Source: Whitmania pigra (Eukaryota; Annelida; Clitellata; Hirudinida; Haemopidae). From it: a stretch of 64,000 nt of DNA. The notes beneath the pieces were generated by a model. That model ran no database searches. It was not told the DNA's origin and saw nothing but the letters and a program-made list of their open reading frames with translations. The position numbers were made by a program, and so were the translations under genes. Position 1 is the first letter of the stretch; every line of letters starts with the position of its first letter. The stretch spans positions 4,658,001 through 4,722,000 of the forward strand of contig JAJTWR010000231.1 of the NCBI GenBank assembly GCA_021613335.1, written 5' to 3'. Below, in pieces: positions 47,369 to 57,507 of this stretch.

Positions 47369-48173
47369 CAGCGATGGGCTTTATCTACTTCAAAAGTAGT
47401 TAACTACAGTACTACTACTTTCATTTATAAAAAAAGTAGTTAGTAACTATTTTTAACTACTTTTTAAATAAGTAGTTAGTAACTACTCCTTAGCTACTTG
47501 CATAGTAGTTAACTACTTTTCCATTGACATTTGATAAAATTAATTTTCTGGACTATTGAACAAGATATAATTATTAGCATATTTATTTACACTAGTGTAA
47601 CATTTTCAACAAAATTTTATTATCCAAATTGATCAAAAACAGAAGTATTCAGTGGATGTTTCAGTCGATCTCTTAAAAAAATCATCATGTCAACATGATT
47701 ATCTTATAATTTACATCGTCTGTTACATAAAACCTGCCCTGCTACACTAAAAAGTCTTTCAACTGCTGCCGAACTTGGTAATGTTGAATTAAGCTTGATG
47801 AATGCAGCACAAACAGTTGGATAATTAAGTAGAGTTTGTACATTTCTTGCGGAGTTTGATAAATAATCATTAAGCTGTTCAGCTAACACATTATCACAAG
47901 AGTTTGGTACACTTTCCACATAGTCATATAAATCATCATATTCACTGTTCTGAGCCGCATTGCATTGTCCGCAGATTGTTAACGATGTAGGTCTTTTGGA
48001 AAAAAATTATTTTTCTTCATTTTATTTTAAATTTTTTTTTAAAAGTAGTTAAAAAGTAGTTAACTATTTGTAGTTAATAATAGTTAACTACTCTTAAAAA
48101 AGTAGTTAAAAAACGTTTAAAGTAGTTATTAACTAGTAGTTAACTATTTATAGTTAGTAACTACCCATCACTG
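47369..48173 (-). mobile_element. hAT element inserted in the Gypsy integrase gene
   Basis: Ends CAGCGATGGG and CCCATCACTG are inverted repeats. CCCCTGTC flanks both sides (47361-47368, 48174-48181): a perfect 8-bp target duplication within the integrase codons for TDRG. Long subterminal tracts are built of GTAGTTA/TAACTAC repeats at both ends. A transposase C-terminal fragment (47919-47704, minus) reads LPSSAAVERLFSVAGQVLCN. 805 bp, internally deleted; a truncated sibling is at 7495-7888. Confidence 0.95.
47704..47919 (-). pseudogene. hAT transposase C-terminal fragment
   Basis: 71 open codons covering SCDNVLAEQLNDYLS and the dimerisation motif SSAAVERLFSVAGQVL, ending at NRRCKL. The catalytic core is absent. 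Confidence 0.82.
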
Positions 48174-48181
48174 CCCCTGTC

Positions 48182-48883
48182 AGTGGTGATGGTTTCCGGC
48201 ACCCCAAAGTTGGAAATCCATGAGAGCATGAATCTCTTGATGATGGCTTCCGTTGAGGTGTCGCTCAGGGGTATAGCCATGGGTCATCTTGTGAATCGAT
48301 CCACGCATGTGAAGATGTGTGTGTGTCCCTCCGATGACGGAAGTGGTCCCACCAGGTCCAGATGGATATGTTGGAAGCGGCAGCTTGGCAGAGGGAATGT
48401 TGCTGGTGACGTCGTAGTGTGTCGGTGGATCTTGCTCTTCCAGCACGCCAGACACTCTCGGCACCACGCTCTGATATCCTTGTCCATGTTCGGCCAGACG
48501 AAACGTTGCCTCACCAGTTTTGACGTTGCACGGGCACCTGGGTGTGATAAAGAGTATAAGCTCAGAAATACCTTGTGACGCAGCTTCTCTGGGACGAGCG
48601 GTCTGTGCACTCCTGTTGAGACGTCGACGATGATGTTGCCGTTGCTGGATGGTAGTGGGACCTCAATGATCTCCAGGGATGGCATGTCGGTCTGGAGCTG
48701 GGTCTCTGCAGCTTGGTGTGCGGCTATCTCTTGTAGATCGATGGTTGTGACGGCGTTGACGTCGGTGCACGACAAGGCATCTGCCACGACATTCTGGTCT
48801 CCTTTGATGTGCCTTCTTGGAGAAAAACGCCACCGGTGTAGTGAGGCCACCTTGCACCTGTTCCAGGACCGCTCCAGCTGCAT
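48182..48883 (-). pseudogene. Gypsy RNase H tail and integrase N-terminal half
   Basis: The minus frame starts in the end of RNase H (RRHIKGDQNVVADALS), then the integrase zinc-binding HHCC region (SHPGARATSKLVRQRFVW, WCRECLACWKSK) and the first catalytic Asp (HIHLDLVGPLPSSEG, TCVDRFTR). It is cut by the hAT at TDRG. Confidence 0.9.
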
Positions 48884-49180
48884 CGTCAGAAGCGTCTGTG
48901 GAGAGTTGTAGGTGGCTGTTCTTGTCTATCAGCATCTTTGATTTTCTGGAATGCTTGCAATTGGACAGGGTTCAGGGACACTGCTGCCTTGCTCTTCGAG
49001 TTCTGCTTGTTGAACATGCTGGTCAAAGGAGCGAGCATGTTGGTGCAGTGTGGGATGAACCTCCTGTAAGAAGTTCACCAGACCCACGAACCGTCGGAGT
49101 TGTGTAAGCGTCTCCGGTTGCTTGTACTCTGTGATGGCCTTGACATTGTCCGGAAGTGGTTGTATGCCGTCTGAACTCAC
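48800..49180 (-). pseudogene. Gypsy RT thumb and RNase H start, with internal deletion
   Basis: SDGIQPLPDNVKAITEYKQP is the RT connection; LQLSTDASDDAAGAVLEQ holds the first RNase H Asp and is followed by TPVAFFSKK. Directly after this, in another frame, comes HIKGDQNVVADALS, which normally lies about 80 residues later: the middle of RNase H is deleted at about 48815. Confidence 0.85.
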
Positions 49181-50376
49181 AGAATGACCGCAAATTCACA
49201 CTTGTCCATGTTCATCGTGAGATGAAAATCGGCGAACCTCTTCAGCACTTGCTCCAGATGTCCGAGATGCTCCTTCATTGACGAGCTGGCAATTAGAACG
49301 TCATCGATATAGACAAATGCAAAATCTAGACCTCGGAGTATCTCGTACATAAAGCGATAGAAAGACTGGGCTGCGTTCATGAGTCCTAACGGTAGACGGA
49401 TGAATTCGTACAGGCCGAACGGTGTAGTGATGGCGGTCTTGGGTATGTCCTCCTCCGCGACGGAAATGTGGTAGTAGGCTCTGACGAGATCGATTCTTGA
49501 GAAGATCTGTGCTTTGGTCAAACCGTTGGTGAAGCCATGTAAATGCGGAATGGGGTATCTGTCCTGAAACGTCAGTGCATTCAGTTCTCTGTAATCTCCG
49601 CATGGCCTCCGGTCTCCTGAAGATTTTGGAACCATGTGTAGAGGTGACGACCATAGGCTGGAAGAGGGGCGGATGATTCCCAACTGGAGCATGTGCTCGA
49701 ACTCAGCCTTGGCGATCTCGAACTTGTCGGGGTGAAGTCGGCGTGGCTTGGAGAAAACAGGTGGGCTGTCTGTGACAATGTGGTGCTTGACCCGATGAGT
49801 GACGTTGTCGTTGAAGTCAGATGGCCTGCCAAGTGACGGAAACTTGCTCAGAAGCACAGTGATGAGGTTGTTCGTTGCTCGCGCCAGGTGGATGTGGGTT
49901 GGAGGTGCTGCGCTGATGGATCCAATGACCGATAAAGTTGTCTGGTTGTCGATGAGCTTCTTGTTGAACATATCGACGTTCAAGTTGAAATGACCCAGGA
50001 AATCTGCTCCAATGATTGGCGACTGCACATCGGCGACAACGAAAATCCACTGGAAATTGCGCCTCAAACCCAAATCTAACGACAGGGATTTTTGACCGTA
50101 CGTCCTAATCGTCGTGCCATTGGCAGCCTGCAGGGTGAAGGGTGATGTCTTGAGTGAGTGCTGGGGAGGCGGAGGGATGACGCCGACCTCCGACCCGGTG
50201 TCGACAAGAAACTTCAGGCCGCTGGAAACGTCATCGATGAGGAACAGGCGACTTTCATGATGTTGGCCAGAGGCAGCCGTCGCAGCTACTGCCCGGCCCT
50301 GGAGTTTGATGACTGGAAGGAGCAGGGCTTTTGGCAGCGTTGGGCCTTCTCCCGGTATGTGGCGTGGTACAAGCAC
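49177..50376 (-). CDS. Gypsy Pol: aspartic protease and reverse transcriptase
   Basis: A 399-codon open frame. [13 protein letters not shown] (about residue 57) is the protease active site. RT follows with [60 protein letters not shown] and [11 protein letters not shown] (the catalytic YIDD). It ends at CEFAVIL where a stop interrupts the palm-to-thumb transition; the rest continues in the neighbouring frame. In the intact family this Pol copies the element RNA to DNA. Here the polyprotein is broken. Confidence 0.92.
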   Translation of the reverse strand: MLVPRHIPGEGPTLPKALLLPVIKLQGRAVAATAASGQHHESRLFLIDDVSSGLKFLVDTGSEVGVIPPPPQHSLKTSPFTLQAANGTTIRTYGQKSLSLDLGLRRNFQWIFVVADVQSPIIGADFLGHFNLNVDMFNKKLIDNQTTLSVIGSISAAPPTHIHLARATNNLITVLLSKFPSLGRPSDFNDNVTHRVKHHIVTDSPPVFSKPRRLHPDKFEIAKAEFEHMLQLGIIRPSSSLWSSPLHMVPKSSGDRRPCGDYRELNALTFQDRYPIPHLHGFTNGLTKAQIFSRIDLVRAYYHISVAEEDIPKTAITTPFGLYEFIRLPLGLMNAAQSFYRFMYEILRGLDFAFVYIDDVLIASSSMKEHLGHLEQVLKRFADFHLTMNMDKCEFAVIL

Positions 50377-51088
50377 GTGCCCGGTGTGTTGCTGCGCCTT
50401 GCTTGGGATCTGCTCCTGCTGCGGGGTCGTGTGTGTCGCCTAGGCTCCTCTCTGGTGGTCTCCAGCCTGTCGGTGATCAGCTGAAGCTTGAGGCTGATGT
50501 CTTCCATGGTGGTCTGTCCTTGCAGGGGAGCCGTCACTACCCGTGAGACTGTGGGTCCGTGTACGCGTCCATGACTTGGTCCGCCAGGATGGACTGTTCC
50601 AGGAGGCTTTTGTCGTGGGCGGTCGCCAGCATGGACCGGACGTGAGGTGGCAGCTTATCAACCCACAGCTGCCGGAGGATGGCTTCGTCCATCGAATTGT
50701 CGCCCAGCAGCGTCTTCATGTGTCGAAGGAGTTGGCTGGGTAACCGACCTTCCAGGTGTACTGCGCTGAAAAGGCTCCTCAGCCTTGTCTGTTGAGATTG
50801 TCCGCAGCGCTGCAGGATGGCCTTCTTGAAACCGGTGTACGGCCTCTCGCTTGGAACCTCGTAGATGAGGTCCTGGACCTGCTCCGCTACGTGGAAGGAA
50901 AGATTGTGTACCACGTGTGCGTATCGATGAGTCTCGTCCTTCAGGCGTTGTATGTGAAACAACGCCTCGATGTTGGCGAACCACAGTCTCCGGTTCGATG
51001 TGAAAAACGGCGGCAACTGCATGCTGACTGCTGTCACACGTGGCAGAGCTCCGGCCTCCTCTGACGTCAGGTTGATTAGATCTTCCAT
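50286..51088 (-). pseudogene. Gypsy Gag (CsRn1 type) with a frame break
   Basis: The first 183 codons start 31 bases after the LTR: MEDLINLTSEEAGALPRVTA, then LPPFFTSNRRLWFANIEALF and RLPSQLLRHMKTLLGDNSMD, the usual Gag of this clade. A stop at 50537 separates it from a second frame (50537-50286) with a basic [13 protein letters not shown] stretch and the C-X3-H-X8-C-X3-C motif that replaces the zinc knuckle. Confidence 0.88.
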
Positions 51089-51118
51089 ATCTCTTCTATC
51101 ACGTCGGGGTCACCAATT

Positions 51119-51293
51119 TGTAGTGTAACTGTATATACAAAGACAATCAGAAGAATAAATGTTGAACAGATGAATTGTTGACTCGAGTTGAGAAGGAATA
51201 ATATCGCGTTAAGTTCATGAAACGTAAACAAACATGGCGCGCGGAGCTCGCGTCTCTAATTATGCAAGTGGGACAAAGTTCCTGTGTCCAACA
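51119..51293 (-). repeat. CsRn1-type Gypsy LTR (5' in element orientation)
   Basis: 175 bases, next to the Trp-tRNA primer-binding site (about 51099-51118 on the plus strand). Flanked outside by GCGT. Confidence 0.93.
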
Positions 51294-51470
51294 GCGTGTA
51301 CAATGTGTAATGTAGCATCCAGTTTTTGGAAATAACATATAAGTAAAAATCAATTAATTTATTTAATACTTGCATTAATTAGAATCTTGGAAGTGAACCT
51401 CTATTAATAATATTCTTGCTACACCTTAGCACATGATGCTCGATCACTAGACACATCGCTCTGACCTCTA

Positions 51471-51735
51471 GGAAGCGACCGGGGACCCCGGCCGACATGT
51501 CGTAAAACATGTATAAGAAATTTAGACAATTTTTTAAGTGCGAACATCTATTCCATATCTGAATCCAAGTTATCATAAAATCTCTCATTTGATGGAATAA
51601 AATCATCAGTTACATAGTATTAGCTATAAAAGCTCTTCGGAGAGGCTGGGATTTGAACTCCTAAAGGGGTCGCACCAAGGCATTCAAAACTGCTTTCACT
51701 ACCATTTGGGCCGGCAGGTGGGCCACCCATCCAAC
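51471..51735 (-). repeat. Copy of the 8-bp-duplication DNA element (see 60546), internally deleted
   Basis: Plus-strand start TAGGAAGCGACCGGGG is the terminal repeat. The reverse complement follows the right half of 60546 (TTTATAGCT...GAGATTTTATGATAAC, CTTGGTGCGACCCC), then jumps to the GTGGATGGATGG block. Confidence 0.78.
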
Positions 51736-52185
51736 CACTATATAATAATAGCTATTATTTTTTGCGGATCACATCCGATTTATTTTTTTTTTTGTGCTCT
51801 TTTTACGAATCGGACCCTCACGGTCCACGACTCCGAACATTCTCTCTCTTCAGGCCGAGGCCGTTTGAGTGAGGTTCCTCGCCCGACCTCAACCCGAATC
51901 CAGCTGCGCACGACTTTGGTGCTCCGTCCAACTATCTACGGTTGCATTCGTTCATCCATCCATCCATCCACTCCAGGTTTTCCGCTCTGCTATCAGCTAG
52001 TTGGGACGCATCTTCCAAAAGGAACGGATTATCCGAAACACCTACATGTTTTTCTTATACTTGTTCTCTTGTTCTATCTCTGCCTTCTCAGATGTCTTAT
52101 TTTCTAAAATAAAAACTCATCGATGATCTCCTTCAGCGTAAAGTCGTTTCGCTTGCGTTTCTGAGCTGACATTATGGGCTGAATT

Positions 52186-53630
52186 CAGTGATGGGCAAAT
52201 CAAATCGCGATTTCAGCAAGGTTACGATTTGATTTGAACATTGTTGTATTCGATTTTGGCCTCCGCGATTTTGATTTTGATTTTATCCGATTTGTGGAGC
52301 AGCCGTTCATTTGAACCAATTATAGGAGTGAAATTTCACTACTTTGATGAAGGCTTTCAGCTGAAAACAAAGACGGCTGCATACAGACACTTTGGGTCCA
52401 AGCATACAGGAAAAAATATTTGTGCAGCTTTTGAGGAAATAATGTCCTAGTATGGAATGCAGAGCATTGACATTGGATATGTTGTTACTGACAATGCCAG
52501 AAATATGCCTAAAGCCTAAGTTTTGAGTTTGTCATAATAGTTGCTGTCAGCGAACAATAAATATTGACAAAATATTAAGAAAACATTTTTTTGAGTTGGG
52601 AAAAACTGTCCTTTATGCCCCCACCCCCCACTATTTTGCTTTCGGTACGTCCCTGACAGAACCCCGGCCCGTCTAAACCCCGGTCGATTCCTAGTTGCCT
52701 AATATCTCGAGCACAAAAGAGGGTAAAAGTGTCCACTTTACATCGGCTATTCCGATTCCACTTTAAGTGGGACCACCAAATTCCCACTTTGTCGTAGTAT
52801 TTTCTCATCGGTCATGTCGATTCTTGTGTTCGAACCCAATTCACTCAAAGTTGATTATATCTGATGGATAACACGCTGCAGCTATTCTGTTTATTTATTG
52901 TTTTATTATATTTTCGTTTTAAAAATGTTAATAGAGAACTGGACAATCAGTCAATAGAGAAAAAGTATGAAGACATACTACAGCTAGAAAAAGGTACAAG
53001 ATCGTCAAACCTTGGTAGTCAGCATGGCATTCTAGCAAGCACCATTTCATGGTGGAAAAGAAAGGTCGACGTGACAAAGCAATTGTACGAGAAGTCTGTC
53101 TGATCCAGCAAGAAAAAACTTATAGTGGCTGAGATGGCAAACCTAGGCCAGCGACATAACCGAGTTCGAATGCATATAAAAATATATATAGATTTATCGT
53201 CACAATCTTATCTTGGTGTCACATCAGAGTTCAAAAACTGCTGAAGCTGTGTTTGATGTACTTGGGAGAACAATACCTGAGCTAAACTCAACTTGCTGGA
53301 ACTCTGAATGTGACAGTTACAGAGCCATTTATGATATGAAGGACAAACTTAATATTGTGATAGAACGCTTGCACCTGCCAAAGTTCAGCTCTCAAGAATT
53401 CACGTTCTTGAAGGAATGGATTGAAGTAATGAGACCAATTGCACAATACCTATACAATTTACCAGGAGAAGACATACCTGGAGCTTATTTTGGTTTCATT
53501 CTTCCAACATCACACATTATACTATATCTAGGTATCCAGCGGTCAAAAAAGTATTTCTCAAGTTCAACACAACCATTCCATCATCAGCACCTGTTGGAAG
53601 AATATGCAGTCAAGCTGGTCTTATACTGAC
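52186..53630 (+). mobile_element. hAT element remnant, CAGTGATGGGCAAAT type, interrupted
   Basis: Left end CAGTGATGGGCAAATCAAAT at 52186. Transposase pieces: GVKFHYFDEGFQLKTKTAAY...SKHTGKNICAAFEEIM...VVTDNARNM (52330-52510), then after a 0.7-kb interruption SSKTAEAVFDVLGRTIPELN, STCWNSECDSYRAIYDMKDK and [15 protein letters not shown] (53220-53560). The interruption includes a pogo-type fragment. No right terminal repeat or target duplication placed. Confidence 0.72.
52730..53105 (+). pseudogene. pogo-type leader and CENP-B-like HTH fragment
   Basis: Sequence from about 52740 matches 12240-12700. The frame ELDNQSIEKKYEDILQLEKG, SSNLGSQHGILASTISWWKR, KVDVTKQLYEKS is a readable CENP-B N-terminal HTH, better preserved than the copy at 12490. 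It ends at TGA (53101). Confidence 0.75.
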
Positions 53631-53759
53631 CCCTCAGCGTAACAGACTCTGACAAATATTTTGAAACACTGCTTTTAAAGAAGAATAAACAATTTTAATG
53701 ATAAATATAAATTCTGCTATACTTGTACTAACATTTTATTGAAGATAACGAATATTATT

Positions 53760-54400
53760 TCTGATCAATAAAGGTCCCCAAAAGTACATTCAAAAACACT
53801 TGTACTTAAGTACATTGCCTACAACGTACTTGTACCTGAACTTATAAGTACCTTCAGGTACTTTGTAGTTATACTTAAGTACATTTTTAGAGTACTTACG
53901 GCAAAACCACCAAAAGCAATATTTAATAAATTTAACGTAATGCACTTCAATAGCTACTGAAGTCAATGAGACATCTGTGGTTGATCAAAGTTGTCAACAA
54001 GTTGTTTGAACTCTGGCTGCATGTCGGACATAGAAATTCTCAGTAAAGACTTCACGTGAACATCAGTTAGATTGGAACGCAGCTTTGTCTTGTTAATGTT
54101 TATGGTCGAAAATGTTTGTTCGCAAATGTATGTAGACCCGAACAGAACAAGTAGTTTCATGGCCATCTTTCTCAGGTTAGCAAACTTTGACTCATTCAGT
54201 GATACATAAAATTTGTCAATGCTTTCAGGTTGGAATTTCTCTTTCAGAATAGAATCACACTGCAGATCAATCCAGCTGTAGAACATCCGGTGCCTTTTCA
54301 AAATCAGTTGTAAACAGTGATGAGAAGATATCAAACTCAGCAGCAAGTTTCTGGAGGTCTGCAAAACGACGAGCAAATTCATTGTCTGAGTATCCGTTCT
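53760..54400 (-). pseudogene. hAT transposase C-terminal part, GTF2IRD2/ZBED5-like
   Basis: Minus strand reads DIFSSLFTTDFEKAPDV (second frame), IDLQCDSILKEKFQPESIDK, KLLVLFGSTYICEQTFSTIN, NKTKLRSNLTDVHVKSLLRI, the C-terminal third of this hAT class. The 3' flank (53790-53900) has dense AAGTAC/GTACTT repeats like hAT subterminal regions. Confidence 0.78.
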
Positions 54401-54429
54401 TGTAATCTTATCTCGATTCAGCGATGATC

Positions 54430-55086
54430 TTCTGGAAATAAATGTTGGCTTCTGCTTGATCAAGTGCACATCTTCAATGCCTGACATGACTCGAGATTGC
54501 GATACCAACGACTCTGCCACATGGCATATGTCGATTGCTGTCTTGAGATTGAGCTTTCGTGTTTGAAGTAAGTGTCAGAGGGTGCTGTCTTCCAATGATT
54601 CTGATGACAATTTGATCACGGACGGCCGAGTCCTGCAAATTTCCATACTCACATGTCTTGATGAGTTTCCTGAGTGCTGTCAGAAAAGACTCAAAAGGCT
54701 CAGCTGGTTCCTGTTTCTTCTGATGAAATACGAAGCGTTCGTACACTTCGTTGACTTCTCCAACAAAGTGGCTTTCTAGGGCAGCCATGACTCTTGAAAT
54801 GTCATGTGTCTCTTCCTCTGAGAAATGAAGCAAATATGTTGTGTGCCTCTGATCCTATGCAGGCAAGGAAAATTGCAACTTGCCGCTCCTGCGATTCATC
54901 GTGGAGTTTTGCAGAGATGTCATAATTCAAGTACTGCCGCTTGAATCTTCGCCATTCTGGTGCAGATGTGGGACTGGAATAGAAGTCGCCATCTTCTGAT
55001 ACCATGTAACCTTTATTGTGTTTATTAACGAGCTTGTTGTCATGACGCACAACATTCCCAAGGCTCATGTCCGAAAGATACTTCAA
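54430..55086 (-). pseudogene. Ty3/Gypsy Gag fragment of a second clade
   Basis: Two overlapping minus frames: APEWRRFKRQYLNYDISAKL...VAIFLACIGSEAHNIF and VNEVYERFVFHQKKQEPAEP...FLTALRKLIKTCEYGNLQDS...RDQIVIRI, the standard Gag of Mag/Gmr1-like Gypsy elements, ending ESLVSQSRVMSGIEDVHLIK in a shifted frame. No LTR or Pol nearby; it is fused to the hAT fragment at 54400. Confidence 0.8.
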
Positions 55087-55708
55087 GCATATTTATAGAC
55101 ATATATAAGCAATATATATTATATATAAAAGCAAATTTTCAATATCAAAACCATTAATTTAATTTATTAATTTTAACTTGTGTGACATCACACAGGTTTA
55201 CCCACCTCCTCCCCTGTCACAATTTCTTAAACCCCCATTCCCCACTCAAGTGTGACATTTTTCTTACTTTATGGACAAACCCAAATTTCGTTGAAGCTAT
55301 CAGATATATCAAGGGATCATTAGCACAAATTGTTCAATGGGAAGTTTTAGGCATAAATTCTTTAATGCTAAAGTAATCCATACCTAGAATTATCTTATGG
55401 CAGAAGTTTAATGAATTCAAAATCTGCCCAGAGTCCAAAATTTTTTGAGCCAACAATAAGTGTTTTTCAATACAAGAGGAAATCTCCATGGAACATTATA
55501 ACCAGTTAAACTAAGGAGTGTTCATAATTTAGGTCACAGATCCACTAAAAAAAAACTACATTATTGGTTGGTCATGTAAGAAACAAAAACATAGAACTTA
55601 AAATCCATGTTGGAAACAAATGCAATTAGTTACATCAAAAATCGTTTAATGATTTGTAAATCATAAATTAGTGAAAAATTCTATATTCTTTCCTAGGTTC
55701 ATTCACAT
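55087..55708. other. 3' flank of CDC26, nothing recognised
   Basis: AT-rich; should contain the CDC26 3' UTR. No clear AATAAA on the minus strand close to the stop. Confidence 0.45.
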
Positions 55709-55966
55709 TTAGTTCAGCCTTCCATTTCGTGTGAATGAAATGTCAGCCTGAACTGTTTGTCTTCCACCTTCAAAACCTATCCTTGCATTAATAAAATCTC
55801 TTTTTTTCCTAGATTCTTGAATAGTAGGACTGTATGGTCCTTCTGAAGCAATGCAAGGAATGTTATCAGAGCTGCTAGATCCTTTCTCTTTTTCCTTTCT
55901 GAGAGTTGTCCATTCGCCAATGTTATCTAACTTCAGTTCAATTCTTGTTGGTTTCCTTCTCAACAT
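55709..55966 (-). CDS. CDC26: Anaphase-promoting complex subunit CDC26 (APC12), single exon
   Basis: 85 residues, the same length as the human protein. The start MLRRKPTRIELKLDNIGEW is the near-invariant N terminus that inserts into the TPR superhelix of APC6/CDC16 and stabilises it. An acidic/Ser linker follows, and the second conserved block KRDFINARIGF (human REQMINDRIGY) is present near residues 55-65. CDC26 is a small structural subunit of the APC/C ubiquitin ligase that drives mitotic exit. No intron is needed for the coding part. The reading frame is intact, with no poly(A) tail or target duplication, so it is not obviously a retrocopy. Confidence 0.95.
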   Translation of the reverse strand: MLRRKPTRIELKLDNIGEWTTLRKEKEKGSSSSDNIPCIASEGPYSPTIQESRKKRDFINARIGFEGGRQTVQADISFTRNGRLN

Positions 55967-56498
55967 CTTGAATCAAAAACTATGCTGAAAAAATTATCCA
56001 ATAATAAACAGTGATATACTGATGAACGTATTTAAGGGTGCGACATTTAGTAACGCAATAGTATTAGAAACTATTATATTGTAATATGTTAAACCGTTCG
56101 AAATTACACATTAACATTCACACAATAAAAATAACTTCAACCAACTAAATTAACGTCAGAAAATAACTAACGTTTACGTTAGCCAATTTCGAATGATACT
56201 TCTGAATGTAATTGAAATTAATAAAAATTTGATAAATGTTTTTGGTAAACGAGCATAAGTCGAGAGCCGAAAAGACTACCTAAGTAAAAATCGAGCTTGG
56301 AAAATGTTTACATCCAAAATTTAGTCGATTATAGTCCTTCGCATCCAAAACAGTGCAAAGTACTTATATATAAATAATATAGAAAATAAATATTAACAAA
56401 ATAATAATTACAATATAGCAAGCACTGAACATTTCTGGTTTGCAAATGAATTATATGATATTTTTATGAATGAGAGAGAAGACGCATTTCCCATAATA
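55967..56498. other. 5' flank of CDC26, nothing recognised
   Basis: AT-rich unique-looking sequence; expected to hold the CDC26 promoter but no clear TATA box or initiator pair stands out. Confidence 0.45.
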
Positions 56499-56511
56499 CG
56501 CGGCTGAGAAT

Positions 56512-56565
56512 TATTTATTTATTTATTTGATTTTAGTCCTTTGCATAACTGAGATAATTTGGACT
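56512..56565 (-). mobile_element. Tail-only LINE/SINE insertion 1
   Basis: 54 bases consisting of the shared 3' tail (minus: AGTCCAAATTATCTCAGTTA, TGCAAAGGAC, then (AAATA)n). CGCGGCTGAGAAT flanks it at 56499-56511 and 56566-56578, a perfect 13-bp target duplication. Confidence 0.9.
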
Positions 56566-56578
56566 CGCGGCTGAGAAT

Positions 56579-56617
56579 TTTTTGTTTGTTTGTTTGTTTA
56601 TTTGATTATAGTCCTTT
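56579..56617 (-). mobile_element. Tail-only LINE/SINE insertion 2
   Basis: 39 bases of the tail end (minus: AAAGGACTATAATCAAATAA then (ACAA)n). GCTGAGAAT flanks it at 56570-56578 and 56618-56626, so it landed in the target duplication of insertion 1. Confidence 0.85.
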
Positions 56618-56711
56618 GCTGAGAATCATTTTATCCCCTATTTATATCATCTCCTAATATCTGTCCCGGAAGTAGGAGGAGCTATATTTCGTAAACAAAT
56701 TTTGAAAATAT

Positions 56712-56765
56712 TTTATTTATTTATTTATTTAAATATAGTCCGTTGCATGAGATGATTTGGAGTTG
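56712..56765 (-). repeat. Third copy of the LINE/SINE tail
   Basis: (TTTA)n, then AAATATAGTCCGTTGCATGA and GATGATTTGGA, the same module on the minus strand. Target duplication not clear. It abuts the target of the fold-back element at 56782. Confidence 0.75.
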
Positions 56766-56781
56766 CACAACGGTCCAAATG

Positions 56782-56971
56782 GGTGACCCGTCAAAATAGC
56801 CCAGCGACAAAATAGCCCCGTCAATGTAACTTTATAAAAAAAATATTTACATGAGTTGAAGACATTAACCGATAACTGATTTCAAATTTGATTAAATGAA
56901 ATGAGTTTTATGTTTTGATGGTGCTGCTTTGACGGGGCTATTTTGTCGCCGGGCTGTTATGACGGGGTGCC
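56782..56971. mobile_element. Fold-back/MITE element, short complete copy (190 bp)
   Basis: Starts GGTGACCCGTCAAAATAG and ends GACGGGGTGCC, inverted. GTCCAAATG flanks at 56773-56781 and 56972-56980, a perfect 9-bp target duplication. The centre (TTACATGAGTTGAAGACATT) matches that at 63007-63208. Confidence 0.95.
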
Positions 56972-57294
56972 GTCCAAATGTCAACGTTCTTACATGTTTA
57001 TTTCAGTGAACAGAAGAGATGACATAAGTTTTTTCGGAGAGGAGAGTATTGGTCTAATATTACCGAATAGTTTTTTACGAACCCCCTTAGTAAGTACTTC
57101 AGATTAAGTAAATTAAAATAGTTCAGTATAGAATCACCCAAATATAGGCGCTGTTGGACACTGAACTTCGCCCCACAACTTCTCCAAGCTACAAGCGTGC
57201 AGGACAGCGACAATGACAGAGCATAGCAGTGAACTCTTTTGTTTCCAGTCTTAGCGAAAGTCTATTTAAGTAACCTCTCATAAGTTCGCCTCGT

Positions 57295-57418
57295 TGTGCG
57301 CCCGCATGGCCCAACGGTTAAGGCTGCTCCTCTCGCTACGGCAGCACGGGGTTCAAACCCCGCTGCGGGTGCACAGTCCTAATCATCTAGATGTGCAACG
57401 GACGTTAATAAAAAAAAA
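57295..57418 (+). mobile_element. tRNA-derived SINE, complete
   Basis: The tRNA-like head (box A TGGCCCAACGG, box B GGTTCAAACCC, and pairing ends GTGCGCCCGCA / TGCGGGTGCAC) is followed by TCCTAATCATCTAGATGTGC, AACGGACGTTAATAAA and an A run. AGTTCG(C/T)CTCGT flanks at 57283-57294 and 57419-57430 with one mismatch. The last 40 bases match the tail of the LINE at 57508. Confidence 0.93.
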
Positions 57419-57507
57419 AGTTCGTCTCGTACTTCGCTTGGTTTTGACTTATTCCTCGTTTCCGCTTGGCCGCATCGGCTCTTGTCTCGATGGGCTCTCG
57501 ACGCTTG

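Larger units (their letters stand above)
46428..51293 (-). mobile_element. Ty3/Gypsy element of CsRn1 type, with hAT insertion and RNase H deletion
   Basis: 175-bp LTRs (46428-46602 and 51119-51293) are flanked by GCGT on both outer sides. On the minus strand the 5' LTR is followed by TTGGTGACCCCGACGTGAT, complementary to the 3' end of tRNA-Trp, the primer that marks the CsRn1 clade. Gag has the CHHC-like motif [18 protein letters not shown] instead of a CCHC knuckle, also a CsRn1 trait. Three transitions separate the LTRs as far as I can see. Frameshifts, a deletion in RNase H and the hAT insertion make it inactive. Confidence 0.95.

Noticed and set aside
48183..51064. Several plus-strand frames of 60-130 codons across the Gypsy region
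   Set aside because: All lie antisense to Gag, Pol or integrase coding and have no domains.
57295..57370. A functional tRNA gene
   Set aside because: The cloverleaf is imperfect in the D and anticodon arms, the head is fused to a LINE-type tail with an A run, and it is flanked by a target duplication; it is a SINE.
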